Shown here in pieces: positions 45,582-54,233 of a DNA stretch of 64,000 nucleotides. The DNA lies in the NCBI RefSeq assembly GCF_001281265.1, contig NZ_JXDB01000001.1, positions 1-64,000 of the forward strand, given 5' to 3'. A model generated the notes under the pieces. It was given only the letters and a program-made list of their open reading frames with translations, searched no databases and was not told the DNA's origin. Within the stretch, counting starts at the first letter, position 1. Each line of letters begins with the position of its first letter. The stretch comes from Apilactobacillus kunkeei DSM 12361 = ATCC 700308 (GTDB taxonomy: Bacteria; Bacillota; Bacilli; Lactobacillales; Lactobacillaceae). A program made the translations under genes and the position numbers.

Positions 45582-46283
45582 ATGAAAAACATTAATAAAG
45601 TTGACGATTCATTAGGATTGGATTTATTGGGAAATGGAATTGTATTTGCGAGTGATTTAAGTGAGAACGCAAAAATATATACTACCAATAAATCAATTTC
45701 AGATTTTGCACATATTGGAATGAAAGCTATAAATCAACTTATTGATAAGTATGATAATGAGTTAAATGCTAAAGAAATTTCCCCATTTGAAATGGATAAA
45801 TTAAATAGTCATAAAGTTGGTAGACCTAATAGAATTATTGGGCTAAATGAAGAAGATGCTATTTTTATTATTTCTCTTTTAAAAAATACTAAACAAGTTG
45901 TTAAGTTTAAACGTGCTTTATCAAAAGCATTTACTAGTATAAAAAAAGAATTATTAAAAAGACAAATTATTCATGTTCAAAGTAAACCTATTACCAAATC
46001 ATTAGGGGATGCGATAAAAGATAATTCAAATATGAATGGCAGTCATGATTATTTAAATTTGAATAAGCTGATATATAAAACAGCATTAGGAATTGATACT
46101 AGTAATTTAAGAAGGCAAAGAAACATCCCTAAAAATAATTCTATATCTAATTATTTAAGTACTGATGAGCAAGATATAGTTAATAAAGTTAAGAATGCGG
46201 TTATTGCTCTAAATATTTTGAATAAGGACTATGAAGAAATTAAATTATCTATTTCTAATCAAAAGTCAAAAGAAAGTGATTAG
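45582..46283 (+). CDS. Rha-family phage regulatory protein
   Basis: 233 residues. The N domain (about 32-125) has YTTNKSISDFAHIGMKAINQLIDKY, HKVGRPNRIIGLNEEDAIFIISL and KFKRALSKAFTSIKKEL, the Rha pattern. A helical C domain (about 150-230) ends with charged sequence, similar to antirepressor-type C domains. TTGGAGATG lies upstream. Rha proteins affect lysogeny and growth of phages; its job in a satellite is unknown. Confidence 0.7.
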   Translation: MKNINKVDDSLGLDLLGNGIVFASDLSENAKIYTTNKSISDFAHIGMKAINQLIDKYDNELNAKEISPFEMDKLNSHKVGRPNRIIGLNEEDAIFIISLLKNTKQVVKFKRALSKAFTSIKKELLKRQIIHVQSKPITKSLGDAIKDNSNMNGSHDYLNLNKLIYKTALGIDTSNLRRQRNIPKNNSISNYLSTDEQDIVNKVKNAVIALNILNKDYEEIKLSISNQKSKESD

Positions 46284-46285
46284 TG

Positions 46286-46426
46286 ATGCTTGAATATATT
46301 GTGAACCATATCTATTTAAATTCATTTGGTTTAATGATTTTAGTGCCAAGTATTTATTATTTAGGTAAATCAGTAGAAAAGCACGGATCATTGAAGGAAT
46401 TCTTGAAGGATATTGAAGAAGATTAG
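46286..46426 (+). CDS. Small membrane-anchored peptide
   Basis: 46 residues: a hydrophobic segment FGLMILVPSIYYLG (about 14-27) then a charged tail KEFLKDIEED. It starts 3 bases after the Rha stop with a weak ribosome site (AAAGTG) and ends just before the next AGGAG. Unknown. Confidence 0.5.
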   Translation: MLEYIVNHIYLNSFGLMILVPSIYYLGKSVEKHGSLKEFLKDIEED

Positions 46427-46437
46427 GAGATGTAATA

Positions 46438-46839
46438 ATGAAAACAGCTAAAGAAATTAGACAAATGCCGTTAGTAATGCAAATGTATGAAATGGCAAAA
46501 GAAAGCGGAGTCAAAATTAGCATTGGAGTCAAGATTAGCATTAAAGAAGCTTATAACACAGCAGTAGCATCTAATCTAGTAGATGAGCAAGGAGAAGCAA
46601 CTAAATGGGCTATAGATAATGGAATGGTAGCAGAGGTGAAGACTAGTGATTTTGTACATTTAGACTATCCAAATTTTATTGGTAATTTATATGATGATTA
46701 TGTAGAAGAAACTTCTTTAACTGATGAACCTATTATGAGTAATCGTGAATTCTACGAAATGATGTTGAGTGCTAACCTAGTTTATCCAGAAGGACTACCA
46801 ACACCAAAGGCAACCAAAATGGATAAGGCAACGCTTTAA
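46438..46839 (+). CDS. Unknown element protein, probably truncated by TAA
   Basis: 133 residues, acidic, no recognised domain. TAGGAGATG precedes the ATG. An internal duplication gives VKISIGVKISI (near 25-35). The frame stays open after the TAA at 46837-46839 and runs straight into the next open frame (46873) with coding-like sequence DWITSDELQAKMTVTEF, so one longer gene may have been split by a nonsense change. Confidence 0.55.
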   Translation: MKTAKEIRQMPLVMQMYEMAKESGVKISIGVKISIKEAYNTAVASNLVDEQGEATKWAIDNGMVAEVKTSDFVHLDYPNFIGNLYDDYVEETSLTDEPIMSNREFYEMMLSANLVYPEGLPTPKATKMDKATL

Positions 46840-46872
46840 GACTGGATAACGTCAGATGAATTACAGGCTAAG

Positions 46873-47091
46873 ATGACTGTTACTGAATTTATTGATGCTT
46901 GTGAACCATTGAAAAAATATGATGCTAAACACATTCAGAAAGTTGGAAATGGCTTTGGCTTTGATATGTCATTAGCATATGATCTGGCTAAGCGGGTTGT
47001 AAATGGGGAATTAGATGGTGATGTGGAAGCATCTAAAGCCATGATGAAGCGACTTGAAGAGCAGTTTGGCAATGATATTGAACCTCTTTAA
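46873..47091 (+). CDS. Unknown protein, possible 3' part of the preceding gene
   Basis: 72 residues, MTVTEFIDACEPL then VEASKAMMKRLEEQFGNDIEPL. It is in the same frame as the gene ending at 46839 and has no good ribosome site (ACAGG only). Either a separate small protein or the continuation of an interrupted gene. Confidence 0.45.
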   Translation: MTVTEFIDACEPLKKYDAKHIQKVGNGFGFDMSLAYDLAKRVVNGELDGDVEASKAMMKRLEEQFGNDIEPL

Positions 47092-47107
47092 GAATAGGAG
47101 CATGAAC

Positions 47108-47239
47108 ATGAATACATTAGGGCATACAAAAAGAGCTACTATACTTTGGACGGTGGTCAGTAGCTCTAATATTAAAAGGCTTGTCTATACAGCTTTTTAC
47201 ATCCCTATTGTAGCAAATTTAGGGGGGAACTTTGAATAA
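47108..47239 (+). CDS. Small hypothetical peptide
   Basis: 43 residues, MNTLGHTKRATILWTVVSSS and a hydrophobic region VYTAFYIPIVANLGG. TAGGAG lies 8 bases before the ATG. A 9-bp inverted repeat AGAGCTACT/AGTAGCTCT (47132-47140, 47159-47167) runs through it, so the region may act as RNA rather than protein. Confidence 0.35.
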   Translation: MNTLGHTKRATILWTVVSSSNIKRLVYTAFYIPIVANLGGNFE

Positions 47240-47514
47240 TGAAAGATAATAAACAATCAATAGAAATGCAATCAGATGATTTTAAATCTGAAATGATTAA
47301 GAAAAAACTATCACAAAGCTATTCAGCTATTAGAGATTATCTAAGCGTAATTGAGTTGAATTACAGAAATAAGTATGAGCAGATGAATTTAAGCAATCTA
47401 AGTGCTTTACTATTTGAAGATGGGGCATTCATACATTTAGATTAGCTATTAGAGACATCATCAGAATCAATAGATGATGCACTGATAAGCATGATTGAAG
47501 CTAAGAACAATTAA
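47239..47514 (+). pseudogene. Small element gene with in-frame TAG
   Basis: ATG at 47239 with GGGGGAA upstream encodes 68 residues (EMIKKKLSQSYSAIRDYLSV) and stops at TAG 47443-47445. The same frame continues with coding-like LLETSSESIDDALISMIEAK to TAA at 47512-47514. A nonsense change of CAG to TAG would explain it. The 68-residue form may still work. Unknown function. Confidence 0.5.
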
Positions 47515-47592
47515 GATTAGATAACTAAATTAGCACTAAAGACGGGACAGTTGATTTTGGTGCTTTTATTATTTTGGAAAGGTGGGACTGTT

Positions 47593-49851
47593 ATGAAATC
47601 CGATTTAGTTAAAGATACAACGCCATTAGAACAGCTTAATCCATGGGATTATATTAAAGTGTTATCAAGTAACCATATTTTTATGTATCCACTTAAAAAA
47701 GGGACTAAAGAGCCCGCAATTAAGGCATGGAACGAGAATGCCACTTATGATATTGGACAATTAGAAACATGGCTAAAACCAGACCAAAACGGCAATATTT
47801 CATATGATGTAGCTATGATACCATTGAAGAGCGGATTAATCACGATTGATATTGATGATCCAAGTGAGCATGCTAATAGTACAGGCATGGAATGGATTAA
47901 AGAAAATGAACGAAATGGAAATAGATTGCATGAAAATAAAGTAGCTATTGAAAGAACTAAGAATAACGGACTTCACTATATCTATAGATATGATTTACCA
48001 AACGAAAGCATACCAACAGATTTAAAAATATCAGGTGTTGAAGTTAAAACTAATTCTACAATTATTTATCCAAGTGATAGTTATAAATTAATTACTAATA
48101 GCTTTTTAGACAATGTTTGTGTGCTTGCTAGTGATGAAATGGATGTAATGCCTAAATGGCTTAAATCATCCGTAAATGATGCGATTTTAAAGCATGAACA
48201 AAACAAGCGAGCGAAATCAGAACATAATAAAGGTAAGAGCATTAATCAAAAAGCTATGCAGTGGGTAATTAATTTTAATGAAATGTTATTAAATGGAATC
48301 CCAGAACATGAACGTAACGAGAGACTAACTAGCGTTACTGGTAGTTTGTTTCATACTGGTGCGGATAACAAAACAGTTTGGCAACAATTACAGTTGATCA
48401 ATGATAAATTTGTATTTCCACCATTACCGAATAAAGAATTAAAGGGTATTTTCAACAGCATTGCTAAGAGAAATCATAGCATTATTAAAGCAACGGAATT
48501 AGATGATAAAGCTGAACAGAACCAACGGAATGCCCAATTAGCATTTAATAATAACGGCAATCCTAGAACCAATTTTGCCACTAATTTTACTAATATTTGT
48601 GAATATGATGAGCATTTTAAATCATCAATCAAATATAACGAATTTATTAACTCAGTAGTTATTAAACATGGCGATACATGGAAACGGTGGGGAGATCTAG
48701 ATGAAACCAGGATAAGGATTTACATTGAGCGTAAATACAATATGACCGCAAATGTTCCTAGAACCATGTATCAAGGAATTGAAGAATACGCTTTAAAAAA
48801 CACCTTTAATCCAGTTAAAGATTTAATCAACATTCAACAGTGGGACGGTAAAAAGCGAGTTGATAGCCTATTTATTGATTATTTAGGTGCAGAAGATAAT
48901 AATTACAATAGATTAGTTGCTCGTAAATTTATGGTTGGTGCGGTATCAAGAGTATTTCATCCCGGCATTAAGTTTGATTTAATGCCTATTCTAACTGGAA
49001 AGCAGGGAATTGGTAAAAGTACGCTTGTTAGTAAACTAGCTAGTGGTTATTTTTTAGATAATCTAAGTAAAATGGATAGTAGTAACAAGGATGATACTAT
49101 GAAATTGCAAGATAGTTGGATCATTGAAGTGGGCGAATTAGCACCTTTTAAGAACTCAAAAACGGACAATGTAAAATCATTTGTCAGTGCTACTACAGAT
49201 ATTTACCGTAAACCATTTGGGCAGGCCAATAGCATTTATAAACGGCATAATGTATTTATCGGAACGACTAATGAACAACAATTCTTATCTGATAAAACTG
49301 GTAACCGTAGATATTTAACAGTTGAATGCGGAGTTAATGAAATAAAGAATAAACCAATAGATATTAGCAATAACACTTTATATCAAATATATGCAGAAGC
49401 TAAGCATCTTATGGAACAAGGTGAATTACTATATTTAACACCAGATGAAGAAAAGACAGCTAACGAACAGCGAACTAAAAATGAAACCTATGAACCAGAA
49501 GATGAAGCAATCAAGGAATATCTAAACATGAAAGTACCTATTAATTGGGATGATTATGATTTATTCCAAAGATCTAGTTATTATGAACGTGTATTTCAGA
49601 GTAATAGATATTCTAGTAATGAAGAAGATACGACCCCACTAAGTCAAGATGAATTAGTACCAATAACCGCAGTAGCAACTAGGGAACTATTGAGCATTCC
49701 ATTAAACAAATTGAAAAATCCAAGCATCCAAGGAACGCAACAATCATTAACTAAGAAGATTAGCTACACAATGAGTGGATTAGATGAATGGAAGCAGTCT
49801 AATAAAGTTAAATTGTTTGGAAGGTATGTTAGGGGATATAAGAAAAAGTAG
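47593..49851 (+). CDS. Primase-polymerase/VapE-type helicase (pri-rep)
   Basis: Replication protein of the element, about 752 residues from the ATG at 47593 (GGTGGG upstream). The N domain is a prim-pol fold with LITIDIDDPSEHA near 89 and HYIYRYDLP near 128. A PriCT-like segment (LKGIFNSIAKR) is near 288. The C half is a VirE/VapE SF3-like helicase with Walker A LTGKQGIGKSTLVSKLA near 468, WIIEVGELAPF near 511 and GTTNEQQFLSDKTGNRRYL near 557. Iterons begin directly after the stop, as in SaPI/PICI rep-ori modules. Confidence 0.9.
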   Translation: MKSDLVKDTTPLEQLNPWDYIKVLSSNHIFMYPLKKGTKEPAIKAWNENATYDIGQLETWLKPDQNGNISYDVAMIPLKSGLITIDIDDPSEHANSTGMEWIKENERNGNRLHENKVAIERTKNNGLHYIYRYDLPNESIPTDLKISGVEVKTNSTIIYPSDSYKLITNSFLDNVCVLASDEMDVMPKWLKSSVNDAILKHEQNKRAKSEHNKGKSINQKAMQWVINFNEMLLNGIPEHERNERLTSVTGSLFHTGADNKTVWQQLQLINDKFVFPPLPNKELKGIFNSIAKRNHSIIKATELDDKAEQNQRNAQLAFNNNGNPRTNFATNFTNICEYDEHFKSSIKYNEFINSVVIKHGDTWKRWGDLDETRIRIYIERKYNMTANVPRTMYQGIEEYALKNTFNPVKDLINIQQWDGKKRVDSLFIDYLGAEDNNYNRLVARKFMVGAVSRVFHPGIKFDLMPILTGKQGIGKSTLVSKLASGYFLDNLSKMDSSNKDDTMKLQDSWIIEVGELAPFKNSKTDNVKSFVSATTDIYRKPFGQANSIYKRHNVFIGTTNEQQFLSDKTGNRRYLTVECGVNEIKNKPIDISNNTLYQIYAEAKHLMEQGELLYLTPDEEKTANEQRTKNETYEPEDEAIKEYLNMKVPINWDDYDLFQRSSYYERVFQSNRYSSNEEDTTPLSQDELVPITAVATRELLSIPLNKLKNPSIQGTQQSLTKKISYTMSGLDEWKQSNKVKLFGRYVRGYKKK

Positions 49852-49854
49852 TTT

Positions 49855-50134
49855 GGATACACTAGGTACACTAAGGGTACGCTTGATTTAAGCTAAGTGT
49901 ACCCTTTATAAATGTTGATATAATATCTATGAGTTGCTGTTGGGTACACTAGGTACACTAAATTACTTAAGTGTATAGAAAAAAGTTATTATATTTGTTC
50001 GTAACTATAATATATTGTTTAGTGCTATTTCAGCGTACCAAGTGTACCTATAGCTTATAACGGTTGTTATTATAACAATTACAGGCAGTACGATATGTTA
50101 TTTATAAGTGTACCTTAGCGTACAAAGCGTACCC
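49855..50134. other. Iteron-type replication origin of the element
   Basis: GGTACACTA-type repeats: GGATACACTA (49855), GGTACACTA (49865 and 49952), GGGTACACTA (49942) on the left; inverted AAGTGTACC at 49895, 50040 and 50106, and variants with AGCGTACC at 50032, 50117 and 50126, mostly on the right. An AT-rich core (49977-50031) lies between. Iterons around an AT-rich core directly after the primase-helicase gene match the SaPI-type origin. Confidence 0.75.
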
Positions 50135-50158
50135 AAAAGATTGATAGGAGATTAAAGA

Positions 50159-50514
50159 ATGCAAAATAATTTAGATAAATTAAATAAACAGTATCTTATA
50201 AATACTGATTTATATAACGTCTTAAAGTATATGACTATTGATTTTATGGCAGACACTAATGACATCAACCCAGAATGTGTTGAACGTAAAATGTAAATTG
50301 ATGAATTATTAATGATATTGATAGCACTAAACAAGATTATGAGTTAGTAAGAGATCATGCTAGTGCTATAGTTTTGAATAGTGAAAATGAACGTTTTTAA
50401 ATTGAATTTACACGCTATCAAAAAGTTAATTTCATGGGATACTATAAATAATTTAATGGTGATATGGATTTAATTGAGCGTGAAATGTACCGAGACTTTA
50501 AACAAATGTTTTAA
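50159..50514 (+). pseudogene. Decayed small element gene
   Basis: AGGAG and an ATG at 50159 open 45 residues (LDKLNKQYLINTDLYNVLKY) ending at TAA 50294. Coding-like sequence goes on as IDELL, then in another frame as NDIDSTKQDYELVRDHASA to TAA 50398, IEFTRYQKVNFMGYYK to TAA 50449, and FNGDMDLIEREMYRDFKQMF to TAA 50512. That is three internal stops and one frameshift. Original function unknown. Confidence 0.65.
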
Positions 50515-50700
50515 CAGAAGAATATTTAGAGATTAGGGGTAACTCTATCAATTAGGGATGCCTTTTAATGTCTCTTAAACGTTGATACAATGCGGTTCAT
50601 AGATGATTTATAACGTTAATTATGATATAATATAGTCATTGGATATATCTTGATAATTGTTATATCATCACACGAAATAACTTCAAAGATAACGAAATAA

Positions 50701-50725
50701 GAGCAGTGATGACTCACTGCTTTTT
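50701..50725 (+). terminator. Terminator before the terS-like gene
   Basis: AGCAGTGA-TGAC-TCACTGCT followed by TTTTT. It separates the replication genes from the packaging-type gene. Confidence 0.8.
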
Positions 50726-50762
50726 ATACATAATGCTCTGATGTTAGGGGGGAATCTTTTAA

Positions 50763-51320
50763 ATGAGGACTAGCGTATTTGATGTTGAAGCAATTAGATA
50801 TGAGTTTAGATATACAAGCGGTACGATCAAACAAATAGCAGAACGCAATGGAATTAACTTTAATACGTTGCGTAGCTATGCATATCGCCATAATTGGAAT
50901 AAACGTAAAAGAAGAATTAAAAAGCTAGACCGTGTATATAATCAGAGCGATTACAGCGACATTCCTTATAGAGCAATTGTATTTGCTATTATGATTGGTT
51001 ACTATGGTTGGAAGCAAGATTTTGCTTATTATCATTGTTATTGTACAAAGCCAGAAACTTCTAGAGTTAATGCTTATCGTTTATTAAGACGTGATGATAT
51101 TAAAGAGTTGATAGCTAAGTGCAATGATATTAAATTGAATGGTGGTAATCTATTAAAAGAATTGCCATTTAATTGTGGATTACCAGTTTTGGATGCTGAA
51201 ATGTTAAATGATAGTTTTGAGTTCTGGAACAGTAAATTTGGATATTCTAGATACTGCTTTGGGGGCTCTAGTTTACATCAAAAGGGAATGGCATTTCGTA
51301 GCATGTGTGGTTTCAAGTGA
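50763..51320 (+). CDS. Small terminase subunit-like protein
   Basis: 185 residues. The N-terminal HTH reads SGTIKQIAERNGINFNTLRSY then RHNWNKRKRR (about 20-55), a terminase-small-type DNA-binding start. The middle has YCTKPETSRVNAYRLLRRDDIKELI (about 95-120), matching the VNA-RLLR pattern of phage TerS proteins. The C-terminal 50 residues (GGSSLHQKGMAFRSMCGFK) are unusual. GGGGGGAA precedes the ATG. In PICIs a private TerS redirects helper-phage packaging to satellite DNA. No large terminase is present. Confidence 0.65.
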   Translation: MRTSVFDVEAIRYEFRYTSGTIKQIAERNGINFNTLRSYAYRHNWNKRKRRIKKLDRVYNQSDYSDIPYRAIVFAIMIGYYGWKQDFAYYHCYCTKPETSRVNAYRLLRRDDIKELIAKCNDIKLNGGNLLKELPFNCGLPVLDAEMLNDSFEFWNSKFGYSRYCFGGSSLHQKGMAFRSMCGFK

Positions 51321-52395
51321 TACATGGTTATGTAACAAAACACAGTAAATCCTAGTTGTATCAAGGGATGAGCATGTAACGATTTTTGTCCATTTCTTGT
51401 AACAAGCGTTACATTTAAAAGAGATACAAAACGACTATAAAAGCATATGTAGCAAGGGTTTAGGGTTGTAACGTTTTGTCCATTTTGGTTACAAGTAGGT
51501 ATATGAACATAATCTATCGTAACTATTAGTTTAACAAGTGTTTTGATGCTATTAGTGAGTAGTGTTCAATGCATCTAAAATACTTGAAAATGCTAGTATT
51601 TTTATGATTATGTATTCATTTGGATTGCATCAAAAATGATGATAAATGATAACTTTTCAAGAGTTTATAAATGTGATTAATTAGTTATATTATGCATCAC
51701 TGATCGTGGCATTTTAGGGCATTTAAGGCGGTGTACATTATAGATATTTCAGGTTAGGCAAAAAGATTGAGCAAGTTAGGAACCATCATACATATTTCTC
51801 CTATCTGAATATTATTATGCCATAAACCGTCCAGGTTTATCTGTGCCAATATTCAGTATAGGAGCAAATTGAAAACTCAAATGAATCTCCATCTAACATA
51901 CTTAGTAAAGGTGCTACATGGGCTAGATCTTTTAATGCAAAATCAATAATGGATGCACTAAGATAATTTCAAAATTTAATAATTAAAAAACAGTTTTGAC
52001 GAACTAAGTATTCGTTTTAACCATTTTTTCTATGCATTAAACTAAGAAACTTTATAAATTTGTTTATTCACTGTTATTGACTTATTATGCTGTGACTGGA
52101 ATATGGACAGTCACCAGAAGTTCTTTAATTATATTAATTCTGATCAATATAACACTTAAACCACTTAATAATCTCGTTATTAAAATAAAATACGAGTACT
52201 TTCGTGAAATTTACGTATCTATTATTATCAAACGGATTGAAATGGGCTGTATAGACTCTGTTGAATCCACATATCGATTCATTAACCATCCAAATTAACC
52301 AATTGCTAACAGCAACTACAGAACCAATAATACAATTGACTAGTTCATTTACGATTTTAGATTTATAATCGTCTCAAAAAGGGCGAGGCGATTTT
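51321..52395. other. Non-coding stretch with repeats and a long hairpin
   Basis: No convincing gene. Two copies of a motif GTAACG-TTTTGTCCATTT ending in TTACAAG or TTGTAACAAG lie at 51376-51406 and 51468-51495. A long inverted repeat (arms 51798-51813 and 51848-51864) encloses an inner TAAACC/GGTTTA stem. Just after it an open fragment (about 51862-51965, KGATWARSFNAKSIMDALR) looks like the 3' remnant of a gene. GTGACTG/CAGTCAC arms occur at 52092-52114. Possible packaging site or degraded cargo. Confidence 0.45.
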
Positions 52396-52643
52396 ATGAG
52401 TAAGACGATTCAAAAACTAGCTACCGAGCTGCACATCACCAAACAAGCTATATGGACGCTATCGAATTATTAAAACGTCAATTAGAGGTTAAAGATGCTC
52501 AAATTGAAAAACTTCTAGATGAACTAACGAAACAGCAGGACTTGTATTAGGATTTGTTAAACGAAAACAAATTGCTGAGAGGCCAGACTGATCAATCAAT
52601 TAGCAAACAGGAACGACATCGACACTGGGGGGTGTGGCGGTGA
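52396..52643 (+). pseudogene. Remnant of a DUF536-type plasmid replication-associated gene
   Basis: ATG at 52396 gives SKTIQKLATELHITKQAIW, the HTH start of DUF536/RepB-accessory proteins of lactobacillar plasmids, then the frame is lost. In another frame coiled-coil sequence follows (IELLKRQLEVKDAQIEKLL, DELTKQQDLY), a TAG near 52548, then DLLNENKLLRGQTDQSISKQ to TGA 52643. The middle is deleted. It suggests past contact with a plasmid. Confidence 0.65.
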
Positions 52644-52733
52644 TTATGTTCAATAAATTAAAATAATATCTTACATGTTATAATCACACGCAAAGGGGAG
52701 TCCCCCTTGAATTAATTAATCTCTTTTAAGTGA

Positions 52734-52763
52734 CCAGTTAGCAGCATTAAGTCTGTTAACTGG
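52734..52763 (+). terminator. Terminator-like hairpin
   Basis: CCAGTTAGCAG/CTGTTAACTGG arms, loop of 8, followed by TTATTTT. It probably ended the decayed gene upstream. Confidence 0.6.
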
Positions 52764-52836
52764 TTATTTTACTAGGCTAAGAAACGCTAGATTTTCGTTT
52801 ATTCACAGTTACTGATTAAGTAGGATATATAATTAA

Positions 52837-52876
52837 AAAATACGTTGCTACTAAATTAATAGTTACAACGTATTTT
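52837..52876 (-). terminator. Terminator of the restriction-modification operon
   Basis: Perfect 11-bp arms AAAATACGTTG and CAACGTATTTT. On the minus strand a T run follows (TTTTTT including the arm). It lies 52 bases past the last methyltransferase stop. Confidence 0.8.
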
Positions 52877-52927
52877 GTATTCATGAATTAATGAAAATTA
52901 AACGTTAGAATCTATGTTAAATTAATA

Positions 52928-54232
52928 CTAATTATTTTTTTTAAAAATTAACATATGATCAATCTTTATCTTTCCACCGTGATTTTTTCTATCAAATCCC
53001 ATAAAATGATTTTTTATTACATAACTCCATCTATTTTCTAAAGTAAATCCGGCATCATTAGCTATTGATATTAAAATATCAGCAGTAGGAATTTCAACAT
53101 TGCTTACTTTACTATTTCCAATAGCCATAACATAATGTCCTTCATCATTTAGAACTTTTTCCGAAGCATTAAAATGTTCTTTCATAAATGAAAAATATTT
53201 ATAAATAATATAGGCATGCTTTTCTCCATTTTTATTATCTTTTAACACTTCAGTTATACTATTATCTAATAACGGTATATTAAAATTATCTTTTTTACTT
53301 AAGAAGCCACTATACTCTTTTTTAGGTATTAAAGTAGTACCAGTATACTTTCTTCTCTTTTTATTCTGATTAGTTTGAGTGTTCATATCAAATAAATCAC
53401 CTATCCAAAATAATTCAACCATTTGATTATACACATAATCTATTGATTTTATATACGGTGGAGAGGTTACTATTAAATCCACTTTAGTTGGAAGAATTTT
53501 AGAAAAATCAGGATTTCCATCTGATTTTATAATAATAGATTTTGATTTCTTATTCCAACGATCATTTAATTCTTTAAATCCATTTACAAATAGATTTAAT
53601 TGCTTTTGAAATAGTGAATAAACTTCAGCTGGCTTCTTTACTTTAGTCCCGGATACATAGGTCTTTTGTGATTGATTATCAGCATTAGAGACTCTTCTTA
53701 TTATCCCTGAAAATGCTATTATAAATGCATCATAATAGTCATCTATATTATCAATACTAGAAAATTTATTTGGTATATCATCAATTAGTGTTCTTAATTT
53801 ACTTAACTTAATAATTGCTTCATTAGTAAACCAATGATTTAAATTATCGGTTTTAGGATTAAAAAGTGGCTTAGCATTTTCTACATTATCCATTATCCAA
53901 TGGCTTATATTTGAAAATATTGTTTGATCAATAGGTGTAGATTTTACTTTTGAGATTAAACACGATAGTGGATCTATATCAATTCCATATGAATTATATC
54001 CATTTGAAATTCCCTCTACAACAGTTGTTCCACTGCCTACAAAAGGATCCAATACTATTTTATTTTCACCCCTAAGATACGATTTAATAGCCCACTCTGG
54101 TATTTGAGGTATGAATTTTCCGGGATATTTATGAAATCCATGTGTTGATGCAGTTACTTTATTATTATCAATACTTACCTCAGTACCATTAGTAATATTT
54201 TTAGGAAGGTTTTTATAATGTATTATTGTCAT
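52928..54232 (-). CDS. DNA methyltransferase 2 (N4-C/N6-A type)
   Basis: 434-residue amino-methyltransferase. Motif I (SAM binding) is VLDPFVGSGTTVVEGISNGY near 60, preceded by a HGFHKYPGKFIPQIP stretch; motif IV is TSPPYIKSIDYVYNQ near 254. The long gap between motifs I and IV gives an alpha-like order, and TSPPY is common among N4-cytosine enzymes. The C-terminal HYVMAIGNSKVSNVEIPTAD block is shared with the next gene upstream. AAGGAG precedes the ATG, one base after the neighbour's stop. Last gene of the operon; protects DNA from the HNH nuclease (inferred). Confidence 0.85.
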   Translation of the reverse strand: MTIIHYKNLPKNITNGTEVSIDNNKVTASTHGFHKYPGKFIPQIPEWAIKSYLRGENKIVLDPFVGSGTTVVEGISNGYNSYGIDIDPLSCLISKVKSTPIDQTIFSNISHWIMDNVENAKPLFNPKTDNLNHWFTNEAIIKLSKLRTLIDDIPNKFSSIDNIDDYYDAFIIAFSGIIRRVSNADNQSQKTYVSGTKVKKPAEVYSLFQKQLNLFVNGFKELNDRWNKKSKSIIIKSDGNPDFSKILPTKVDLIVTSPPYIKSIDYVYNQMVELFWIGDLFDMNTQTNQNKKRRKYTGTTLIPKKEYSGFLSKKDNFNIPLLDNSITEVLKDNKNGEKHAYIIYKYFSFMKEHFNASEKVLNDEGHYVMAIGNSKVSNVEIPTADILISIANDAGFTLENRWSYVIKNHFMGFDRKNHGGKIKIDHMLIFKKNN

Positions 54233-54233
54233 T

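Larger units (their letters stand above)
52042..52814. repeat. About 39-bp imperfect direct repeats around the DUF536 remnant
   Basis: 52042-52080 and 52777-52814 share CTAAGAAAC at the start and TTTATTCAC-GTTA-TGA at the end with several differences between. They bracket about 700 bases containing the decayed plasmid-type gene and may mark an inserted segment. Confidence 0.5.

Noticed and set aside
49855-50134. CRISPR array
   Set aside because: The repeats are about 9 bases, irregularly spaced and in both orientations, which fits iterons; no cas genes are present.
46837-50451. Reassigned stop codons (TAA/TAG read as Gln) in the element
   Set aside because: The larger element genes end normally at TAA, TAG or TGA without further coding-like sequence, one gene also has a frameshift, and no suppressor tRNA is seen in the window. 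Decay explains it better.
52077-52298. Open frame of 73 codons on the plus strand
   Set aside because: No ribosome site, no recognisable pattern, it overlaps a palindrome and lies in a degraded stretch.
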